Below are positions 39,001 through 49,200 of a DNA stretch of 64,000 nucleotides, one piece after another (position 1 is the stretch's first letter; every line of letters starts with the position of its first letter). Made by a program: the position numbers and the translations under genes. The notes beneath the pieces are model-generated. The model saw only the letters and a list, made by a program, of their open reading frames with translations, was not told the DNA's origin and did no database searches. Location of the stretch: the NCBI RefSeq assembly GCF_947623445.1, contig NC_135242.1:3844001-3908000 (forward strand). Reading direction: 5' to 3'. This stretch comes from Clavelina lepadiformis. Its lineage: Eukaryota; Chordata; Ascidiacea; Aplousobranchia; Clavelinidae.

Positions 39001-42000
39001 TATCAAAGAATGTGAAAGTATAACTGATTTTGTGTTTTTGTACTGATGCTTACTGCCGTTTGTATGGTAGTAAATCTTGTATCCCGCTAGTTCGAAGGTC
39101 AGATCCGAGTGGAAAAGAACAGCAACTTCATTTGAGTTTGTATCAATCCAGCTTCCGTTTTGTGGCGCCATGTTGCCGCAGAGCTTTCCAGACTCGTAGC
39201 CATTGTTTCCGTTTATCTACGCCATCAAAAACAACGATTTACTGTACAAGTGTACATAGTCCAATAAAATTCAGCTACTTGCAAATATAATTGTTATAAC
39301 TATAGCTGTACAAAATACGTTACTTACAGTAAGCCAATCATATGCGCAGCCTTCTTCGTAATGCTCTTCAATGTTAAACTCTTGTTCGAAACGTACTTCG
39401 ACAGCATTCCCGGGCGTCGCCTGAGGCGGTAAAACAAAACATTGAATTACTGTCGGTAAGTCTTTATAGATGTACTGTATACTGTGTGTCGAAATTTTGT
39501 AATGAATATAACCTTATGTAAAAGCAAAACTTTCGCTTGAATATAAGGGCGTTGTTTTTACCTGAATTGTTCTTCGACAATCGGATAACTTTGAGTAGGA
39601 CTTGGGATAATCGGAGGATGCGAGGAAACCTTCTGTTTCGGTAAAAGTTTCCGGCTCGCAAATTTCTTTTGGAAAGAAAAATAACTTTTTGTCTTTAAAC
39701 TTTGCAAAGTTTTGCTGTAGAAATCGATTTATTAACAGTGAATTGAAAATATTTCCAATACTATACAACAGTATAGGCTAATCAGAATTGCGTTTTAACG
39801 CCGTAAGTTATTGAACGTGTGTGACGTCTTACACTTCTAGAAGCTTACCCACGCAGGTGTGCTTGTTTTTATTTAACTCAAATCCGGGCCTACAAGTGCA
39901 ATAATAAGAGCCAGGCGTGTTATGACAGTAATGGTTGCAGTACAATACTTGATCCCAGTCATCACCAGATGTAGCCGCGATTTTCAAATCGACACATTCG
40001 TTGATATCTAAAGTTTTACAAGACTTATGAAACAACCACAGTTTTTATCAGGATTTCTTTAAGCTTACAATTAAATTATTAACATTAATTTATAGTTATT
40101 AGTAGGGCAACCAGTTTTTTGACCTAAAAAGTTAAAATTTTGACCTTAAAATTTGCAAATTTTGACCTTATTTTGACCTAAAGAGTTTAAATTTTGACCT
40201 TATTTTGACCTAAAATGTTTAAATTTTGACCTTATTTTGAAAAACGCTATTCTGTACTGATAGTCTCTACACTGTCTATAGCAACTTTCTAATCTAAAGC
40301 TGCAATTAAAATTGACAAAACGCTTTTCTAGTGTTGACTTTTTTTCGTTTCTGCGTATTAAGATTGACAACTTGCAGTTTCAAATGCAATGCCTTCACAT
40401 CGTGACGTCACCAGACGCGCTGAAAGGCCTTCCCTCTCTTTGTGGCTTTGGTTCTAAGTATAATTTGGGGCACTGGAATTGTTTGCGGTACAAGAAAAGA
40501 GAAAAACGGAAGAATAATATTACAAAATGGTTACAAAATTACAAGTTTAATAGATTTTGACCTAAAAAGAAGACCAAAAGAAACAATTTGACCGTATTTT
40601 GACCTAACGTAACATTTTGACTTTATTTGACCTAATAACTTCTATACCACACGTCGTACAAAGCTGAAATTTGTTTTGTGCTTGTTTGATAGCATTCTGA
40701 GCAGGTTAAAAAAAATTGACCATATTGACTTTTGGTTGCCCTAGTTATTAGTTAGTAACCTTCTTCGACAAAGTGCGCTTCAAACCCGACAGGTATTGGG
40801 TCCTCGTTGGAATAATCAGACACAAAGTGGACGGTCATGGTGTTGTCAGTTGATAGGAAAACTTGGTGTTTGGAAGGGGCGTCATAGGGATAGAGGTGAA
40901 AGTTTCCACAGTATTTCCTGCCGTCTTGATGGGTCACTCCCGATATCTTAACAATAAACAGGACCGAATTTAACGATACGGTATCATGATTATTGTGACA
41001 AGGAATGATTGCCACGACTGATAAGACGCTGGTCAAGGTAAGCAACCATTTTCAATAGTCATGAAAGTCATCGTGGCAGCCGAAATGTTTAACCGTCTTT
41101 AAAATTGTGTAGCTGTAAGGTACCTGTACCGAATAAGGCCCACCTAACACTTTTTTGAAAATAACTCAAGAACCATAAATGAGAATAGACTGAAAAATCG
41201 TATTGTATTAGTGAGGGTATATGACTACAACATATTCAAACCGCAATAACTGACAACCCCTCAAAAAAATTTTATAAAGAAATTAAAAATTCCAAAAAAT
41301 GGGCCTTATTAGGAGCATAGGCTCCTAATAAAGCCCACCAATTTTGTGAGTATTTTGATTCAAAACATAGTAATAGACAACATATAACATTATTAGAAAT
41401 TTCACATTTTAAGTTGTACAAACATTTAAAAAGATTCCACTAAGCGCATCAAAGTAATTGCAACAATTTGCCAACTGATGACTGGAACCACTCTTGAAGT
41501 CTGGACATCAATTAGCCAAGCATCTTGTATGGGCCTTATTAGGCGCATGTGGCATCCACGAAAAAAACGTCACATTTTTATCATCAGAAAAGTTTTAGCA
41601 AAAAAAAGTGCATTATCCTTTACAATACTAAGTTCGTTGTTACATGAAAACTTCAGCCGGCAGACAACAGTTCATTTAACCGGCCAAATTCTCACTTACT
41701 TTTTTTCTAAATTAACAAAACCACCTTAACTGCAAGTATCAAATTTTTGTTGTGCTCTAGCGAATCGGTTGATCACTTGACAAGGATGAAATCTGGTAAA
41801 CCATCATGAATTTATATTACTTTTTATGTAGGGACAAAATCTTTTATTTATTTGCACGGGTTTGCGAAATATGAGCAATGGGCCTTATTAGGGACCGGGC
41901 TTTATTCGGTACAGGTACCTTATATGCTACCTATTAAAGATATTAATCGTAAGAAAACTTGATATCAATTAAAATTATCTTAGAAATTACTTAAATTGGC

Positions 42001-43381
42001 CAGGTATTTTATACCGAGCCCTTGTTTCCCTGTAACTTTGGGTTATCTATGTAGAAAAATGTTTTGAAGGTTATAGCTGTCTTCTAAATACCACCTTTCA
42101 AAGTATTTACCAAAACTCACACAAACGACGCGTATATTGCTTATAACCAACGAGAAATGTTCTATGATGTTTAATCTCATGGTCGCACTTGAATGTTCTG
42201 GAGGCAGTTCTAAAGAAATTACTGCGGAAGCCACAAAGTATACTTAGATGGCATAAGATAGACAATACCTGAACGTAATCATAAACGCAGGAGCCACCAA
42301 GTTCTTCGTCGTACGAATCTTCGAGATTGAATGTTGAGAAATATAGACGGACCCTGTAGTTCTCTCTGACTGTTATCTTCCATGTGATGTCCATGTTATC
42401 GCTGTAAGAATGCGGAAATCCCCCGCTCATAAACCTGCCGTGTCTTTGTCCGTCGATGTTAATGATCTCTTGTGCAGAAACATCACAGAATTCGTTCAGA
42501 AAAAAAATTGCCAAAGCAATTAGGAAGGAAGATGCTCTTGAAAACAAACGTTCAAAGTTATTTTGTATGGTTACAAATATTGTTTACGTATGCATTTATG
42601 GGAAACGCACAAGAGCGAAAAATGAGATGGGAGTAGATACTTTACAATAGGCTTTTACGACCTACTGTTTAACACATTAATCGAATGACGTATGCATTTT
42701 TCTGCACGAGTTGAAATTCGTCTTTCATGAACCCTTTCACGTTATAACGTTTGCTATCAATGTACATTGGCACTAAGAGTTTTAGTAATTTAATAAAAGG
42801 AATATGATTAAAACGGGAATAACGTTTTGTATTAGAAGTATAATATCTTTAAAAGTGTTAGAATTAGACCATCGCCGAACGGAATAAAGCCAAAAGCGTA
42901 ATTTCTTTAGAATAGAAAAGATACGAAAACTTGAGGATTTGATATAATTATTTAGACAAGTGTGAACTTATTCCGGTGAGGATATTACCCTGTTATTGAT
43001 ATAAAACGCGTCCTCATGGAGGTATGATACTATTATCGTAACAACACGGTATTATGAAGCAAGATATATAATACTGTAACTACGTATTGTACTTGTTACG
43101 TTGACTGTGAAACTCAGCTGCAGGTTTTTTAAGGTTTGGCGACCGCTAAGAAATACTAAAAGCCCGAACTACTTTCAAAGTCTAGCAGCTTGTATTTTGC
43201 TGTTTTTACAAAGGATAAATTTCAAGCGGTCGTTGAAGAAATTTAAGAAACCGTTTCGGTCTGTCAAAACACCTTAAAAAATTCACAGCTGCTTGAGTAA
43301 GTGTCTATATACACAATAATAATTATAGCACGACAAAAAGTACATTTCAGTTTACAACAAAAGTACACCAGCTTACCTCAT
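36027..43381 (-). CDS. MASP-like complement serine protease, copy 2 (intact, 17 exons)
   Basis: Exons: 43381-43377 (ATGAG), 42536-42269, 40946-40760, 40007-39849, 39665-39562, 39420-39328, 39216-39054, 38888-38697, 38530-38413, 38061-37946, 37778-37627, 37496-37414, 37274-37202, 37113-36994, 36792-36696, 36578-36428, 36228-36027; about 760 residues. Order: signal peptide (1-23, cut after DVSA), CUB1 (about 25-152), EGF with DINEC and CRPGFELN (153-205), CUB2 (206-327), CCP1, CCP2 (328-467), trypsin-fold domain from [14 protein letters not shown]. Triad His543 (TAAHC), Asp596 (LLDHDVAVL), Ser705 (GDSGGP, codon TCC); Asp699 predicts trypsin-like specificity; a Cys42-Cys58 histidine loop is present, as in MASP-1. 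This module set defines MASP/C1r/C1s proteases, which bind collectins or ficolins and cleave complement zymogens. Odd: the residue before IIGG is His, not Arg/Lys. The exon 11/12 junction is uncertain (37507 is an alternative acceptor out of phase). Confidence 0.93.
40103..40743. mobile_element. hAT-type non-autonomous transposon in copy 2 intron 3
   Basis: The 641-bp insert begins TAGGGCAACCA and ends TGGTTGCCCTA (11-bp perfect terminal inverted repeats). It is flanked by the 8-bp direct repeat GTTATTAG (40095-40102 and 40744-40751). Copy 1 has the empty site with one GTTATTAG (near 30225). An 8-bp duplication with TAGGG-type ends is the hAT hallmark. The interior holds many TTTTGACCTAA-like subterminal repeats and no transposase; the 82-codon open frame at 40312-40560 has no recognised motif. 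It sits just past the exon 3 donor and leaves the splice site intact. Confidence 0.93.
41118..41920. mobile_element. 803-bp TIR element with TA target duplication in copy 2 intron 2
   Basis: The ends are AGGTACCTGTACCGAATAA-G/A-GCCC in inverted orientation (about 24 bp, one mismatch). TA lies on both sides, and copy 1 (near 30596) shows the empty TA site. This fits the Tc1/mariner-type target, class otherwise unassigned. The motif GGGCCTTATTAGG occurs three times inside. One occurrence forms a 38-base hairpin (41300-41337, 17-base arms, one mismatch, loop ATAG). No transposase is encoded, so it is a MITE. Confidence 0.88.
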
Positions 43382-45630
43382 GACTTCTCGCTTCTACTTT
43401 CTATATTCGTTAATAATGTTGTTCGATAACAACAAGTGAACGATTTCCTTATTCTTCGACGTCCTTGACTAGTTTGTGTTACTTTATTTGCCCGATCACG
43501 ATTTAGGCCTGCAGGCTTCTTTTTTATCCGATAGCTTAAGGTTTGACTTGTTTATCAAAAACGGTTGACATAAGCGAGAATAAGGAAAAAGGTCTCATAC
43601 GCGCAGAGTTGTTCTCACGGCACGCTTGTTGAGCAATCAACAGCTCGATGAAGGAATTCCTTTTTCTGCAAGGCATTTCAACAAGTCTTGCGTCATGGAA
43701 AGTTTTTGCTTGTATTCAAAGCTCATTTCTTAAATTCGACAAAAACAAAGTTGGTAATGTTTCGTGTTATACGTCATTGGCTCAATGTTTTGCCACTTTC
43801 AGGATGGTGTGTATTATGTGTTTTTTTTCTAGTGTGCTAATGTTGTACAATTCGAAAACAATATAAATTTCACACTTTGAAAGTGTTATAGAGCGAGATC
43901 GGAAATTCGTTCGTCTGAAATATCCCAAATGTTTATCGGAAGTTTGTTTGTGGCCAATAATTCACGATACTGTGTTGGAAACGTGTATTCTGACAACTAC
44001 AACTGGTATGTTCGTTACACCGACCCATGAGCATTTGTTGGGCTGTCGTTAACACTACGGGTATACTGACAGAAGCCAGACAGACCTAAAAGCTTTTACA
44101 TCCGAAATGACGCTACTACTGTGTTCGGTCTATTCTTTGCAAAAGGAAGCCCTGTATCCAGAAGTTATAGATACCACACATAAATAAAACATGTTTTGGT
44201 TCAGTTGTGTATTCCTCGTTTTGTTCATCCTGCAACGATCCAGGTGCCATCATCCCCAAAAGGAAATCAAAACTCTTGGCTATTACTTAACTAGTTAACG
44301 CAGACCTGATCGAATGCGGTCCGCACAAACACTGATTTTGCCGCCTTTGTCCGGTCTTGTAATTAAACTTTATGTATCTGAATCGAATTCCATGAAGTGA
44401 TTGGTGTTTAGTTCGGTCAAGTTTTCCCTTTTGAACCACCAAAAAGAGAAGTAATAAATCACATCTAGAACTTTTGATAAGACGAGGTTATTAATCGGAA
44501 ATTTTAAGATAAAAAATTGATATCAACCGTTTGCAATCTGCCAAGGCGTGATTTAATATGGCCCACGGGCCCATACATTTACAACTTTGGGCACCACTGA
44601 TTTTACTGGTATCCATCAAATACATAAAACAGTCAACAACTTCATACAAATTACACAGCAAAAACAAAATAAAATTCTTGACCGAATGACCATAAAAGTG
44701 CGCTCACTGTTGCAGGCGTTACAAATGGGATTTTTAAAAAGACTTTTTTGGTGTAATGCTACTAGACCAAATGCGTAGCACAGAAATCCATAAATCTCTA
44801 AATGTTAAGCCTCTACTTCTTCGAGTTGAGAGGTCCCGACTACGATGATTTGATCACGTCACCAGAATATTTCAGGAAACACTTGCATACCAAGTCATAC
44901 TTGTCGCACCAACCGGTTAAAGACCAACGGGTCGACCAAGAACCAGATGGTACAATAACCTCATTGACCTGGTCTAGTCACGACTAGGTGTGCAGAGGCT
45001 TCACATATCTTAAATTATGTTATGTTAACTTATCTCACTTTGCTTGTTGAATTATCTGACTCTATTGTTGCGTGCGGTTAGAGTACTCTAACCTTTTGTC
45101 GGCCATATTACAACAGAAATAGTGCACAAGAAAAAATTTTTATTGTATGTGCTGTTTACCCTTTCTCAGTATTACGCATAGCCAAGAACATAGTAATACT
45201 ACTGCTTATAAGATGTCTATTGAGTTGCATTCACCATGGCTAGCGTAGACAACTCATCTGTTGGTGTCGATGATTCACTCGGCTAACTCTGCCTGCTGGT
45301 AGAAGTACGAGCTTATATAACGTGAAAACAATGGGAGTTAAAATGTTTGACATGAAAAACGTAGCAAGTCGTAGTAGATACAGTGAACAGAACAATGTTT
45401 TGACAACGTGAGATATATATAGCTAGGCTGACACATTGAGACATAGATAAATGAATAATTATATGAATCAGCGTTAAGGTTAAGAAGTGGGCATTTCCAA
45501 TAAAGAATTCTTATCAGCATTGATGTTGGAAAACAAACAAGTTCATGAACTTCAATCAACAACTAGGAAACATTTTTGCAAGAAATGATGTAATGGTATT
45601 AAAAATGCCACCAAGGCCGCTACAAAGTAA
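43382..45630. other. 5' flank of MASP-like copy 2
   Basis: Presumed promoter region, homologous to 32090-34235. About 43460-43655 is absent from copy 1. The LINE fragment recurs at 44700-45020 with additional damage. No other feature recognised. Confidence 0.5.
44690..45020 (+). mobile_element. RTE-like LINE 3' fragment in copy 2 5' flank
   Basis: Duplicate of the fragment at 33235-33545. The translated core still reads ...HVTRIFQETLAYQV... and RPTGRPRTRWY, with an extra stop before RPTGRPRTRW. Because it occurs at the same relative place in both copies, the LINE inserted before the segmental duplication. Confidence 0.75.
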
Positions 45631-46204
45631 ACCTACTAATTCCACATAAAATGAAAAATTGGAGAACATTAAATGCTTTTCAAAGAATAAAAACCGCTGC
45701 ATTTTTGTTGATTTTATTTTTTGTCGGCTTTCATAAATATGAGAAATACTACAACTATTAAACTTTTCTAAAACATAAATACTATTAAACTTTTCGAAAA
45801 TGTGTTCCACGTAAGTTTTGGCATTTCTCAACTTGATGTGTCTGGCGTTTAATATTTGAATTAAAGGTTTAGCGAATATACCAAAAGCTTAAAACATGAA
45901 AAACGGATCTCACAACAATTCAATTTGAGCGAGAATAGTGGACAAACTTGTTTTTGACGTTTCGACAAAATTGTATAAGAGTTTTTCCAGGTAAAGCTTG
46001 AAAGAAGCAGATTCGTTTTTATCCAAAGTTTTTTATTCTTCTTTTGAATTCGATTGGTCGGCAACTGTAATTAAACGCGTTTTTAACTTTTAAAATAATC
46101 GGTATTATACTGTAACATTTTCTGAAAGTCTTACCGCTAATTCTCTTCATGATTGACCCTGCCGACTTAAAAATCTGTCAAAATATTGCAATAAATCAAC
46201 TTAC

Positions 46205-49200
46205 CGCAAGTTGCGATTGGACTATTCCAAGATCCAAACTTGTTACATTCAATTAACAACCGTTTTCCACCGTCACTTGGGTGATAGCCGTCATCACAAA
46301 AAAAAACCGCAGATTGTTGCACAGTCCAATAAGGTTCATTAATGTCTCTTTCAGGATCTATTTTGGAATTTGTCGGTGCTTGAGGAGGTTCGAAGCATTT
46401 TGCAGCTAGATATTCAATAAAAAAGTATTACTTTTATTTGTTAAATATTTACATATTGTGATTCAGTAAAATGTTCAATAATATAATCATGGCTTTCTTA
46501 ACAACAAGTGTTTTTGGAGAGATGTGCACTGTACAGTAATTACGTTCTATGCGGTATTCCAGTCGGTAGCCCCAACCCTGTGTCGTCGAATCAGAATGGA
46601 AATGTACAGTAATTTCACTTGAATTCGTATAGATCCAGTCTCCATTATTAGGCAACTCCTCGCCGCAGAACAATAATGGGCGGGTTGTACGATTTCCAGT
46701 TATCTAGAAAAAAGATATCAAAGCATAATCCAAGCATTGCTCATCAAGGATTGTCTACTTAGATAGGCTTAGTACTGGTTCATTATTTCGCTGTTAAATG
46801 TACAAAATGATCGTTTGTTTTCATGCGCAAGACTTTCTTGTCTAATGTACGTCTTGGTTTATCCAGTATATATGGTAAATTGACATTTTGACAAGGTTTC
46901 GTGAATTGGAAAATATTTTGTGATCGACTATAAAAATGTGGTCGTTGTGATTGATCGAAGTACTGGCAATACTCAAACAGCCGAGACTATAATAATTTAA
47001 CACTGTTGCTAATCTTGTATATACTTACGTTGAGCCAATCATAAACACAGTTCTTTTCTTCATCACTTTGGATGGAGAAGTTTTCTACGAAACGTATCTC
47101 GACAACAAATCTTTCGTGGTCTGTCGTCTGGTAAAATACACTTTTAAGCAAAAGCAAAGGAATGTAGAACGTAGATAAAAGCTATCCGCATAAACACTCC
47201 ACTGTCGGAACTTAATTGCTGAAGTATCGTGGTAGAGCTGCTATAAAGCCCGGCAAAGACTTTATTTATCCAAGGATTAATGATATAAAATTTCAAATTA
47301 CCTTTCATGGGCTACACAAATTTCATGTTAATATTTATTAAATCGTTCGTCTTATTTGGAACGGAACAACAGAACGTCTTACTAGGTTTATGTTATAGGT
47401 CTACAAGTATTATGGCTTATCGTAATGATAATAATGACATAATTAATTGATTTATATTATTGTATGTACCTTAATAGTTGTTTTACAGTCGGACGAATTT
47501 GGGTACGGATTAGAGTAATCCAAGGATGTGACCAATCCGATTTCGTTCAGACCTTTTACCAACACTTCGTTAGTGCAGTTAACTGCTCAATACAAGAGGT
47601 TCGAAAGTTATTTTAGAATCTCTTTTACCATGAATTTTTCAAGATTTATGGGTTTTATTACTTTTCTTTTTATTTCCAGGCCTGTTAAGAAGATTCTCCA
47701 AAAACAATCAGACGTATAGGCCTATGCATTTTTTTTCTCATTAATGTAGGCCTAGTTTTCCAGCAATATCTTGCATTACGCAAGTAAATCTGTTATGAAA
47801 TGTTTTGCAATAAGTTACTGACATTAAATCTCTTTGTGGCCGTTGAAAGCTTTTACAGAATAATGTTGATAAACTTTTGCAATTTAAATCGAAAGTATGT
47901 GATAAGAAATATATGTCCTTAAAGTATTAATTCCACGCAAAAGGAAAATTTTGAAAAAATTGAATGATTTACAGTAGCTACAAAGTATGAAAAACCTACT
48001 GGCAAAAAATGTTGCCATAGCTCTAAGCCTACATTTGCAAGTTGGTGGTCCAGAGCTCCAGCACCCGTCTGCTTGGCATTGGATCGAAGAAGAATTTTGG
48101 CCGTTGCTTAATCGGTAACCCTTGTTACATTCAAAGTTCAGGAGGTCTCCAAATCTCGGAGTTTTTTCAGGATTTATTAAGGACGTTAGTCTGCCGTTTG
48201 TTGGCGCTTGGGGTGTCTTCAAGCATTTCACAACTGAAACGAATAAACAAAATTTATTATTACGAAAAGTAATCTGATGAAAAATGAATGTTTAACGTAT
48301 TAGCTTTTATCTTAATAATATGGCGAATTTTTAACGAGCTTAAGTAGATAACTTTATGCACGAGTGTAAAGACATTTGAAGTGGAAGTTGATCATATCAT
48401 TTGTCTACACAATACAGGAAGTCATATTTTGAGCAATGGTTCGCTTTTACAGTTTGGTAGAAAAGCCAATAAAATAATTCGTTGGAAAGCAAATTTGAAT
48501 GTTGCCAACCTGGACAAAGAAGTTTTGGTGGATATTTAAAAACTTTACTAACTGTATGGAGAAATCCTGTTGAAGTTTTCATGTTAATTTACTTCGTGTC
48601 TATGCAGTATCGAAAACTGACTGGCCCAAATATGTTGCAATGGATCATGGCTTACTTTCGCAAGTTGTCGGTTCAGCGCTCCAAGTACCGTCTGCTTGGC
48701 ATTGGATCGAAGAGGAATTTTGGTCGATGCTGAATCGGTAACCTTTGTTACATTGAAAGTACAGAAAGTCACCAACCCTCGGAAGTGTGTCATGGTTTAC
48801 GATGGACGTTAGTCTGCCGTTTGTTGGTGCTTGAGGAATGTTCAAGCATTTCACAACTAAAAGAAATTTTGAAGATAGGCTACACAACCAAAATTTTAAG
48901 ATGGAATATGTACCATTAATGTTAGTAGCAAGTTTCGTCTTGAAATAAATACCATCTATCCTGTATTCAAGTCGGTAGCCCGCTCCCTCAAGGGTCAAAT
49001 CAGAACGAAAATTTACAGTAATTTCGCTTGAATTTGTATAAATCCAACTGCCGTTGTTTGGAGCACCTTTGCCACAAAGCTTATCGCGTCGTTCGTTGTA
49101 TTGATTTCCAGTTACCTTAACAGAAGGCCTCAGAGTAAAGCTCAGGCAATGCCCGTGTCAAAACAAGTATAATTTTTACAACTATTGTTCGCTTTGATAC

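Larger units (their letters stand above)
34500..45630. repeat. Direct tandem duplication, copy 2 (with 24250-34235)
   Basis: Second copy of the segment described at 24250. It starts about 270 bp after copy 1 ends, in the same orientation. It is 1.1 kb longer because of a 641-bp hAT-type element, an 803-bp TA-target element and a promoter-proximal segment of about 190 bp, partly offset by the 430-bp segment found only in copy 1. The 34500-36026 part is 3' flank: open frames there (for example 34509-34811, plus) are conserved between copies only as DNA and have no recognisable domain. Confidence 0.88.

Noticed and set aside
40140-40250. TTTTGACC repeats as a CRISPR-like or satellite array
   Set aside because: The repeats are irregular, without spacers of constant size, and lie inside a defined transposon.
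40312-40560. 82-codon frame inside the hAT MITE
   Set aside because: No transposase motif; it lies between subterminal repeats and is absent from copy 1.
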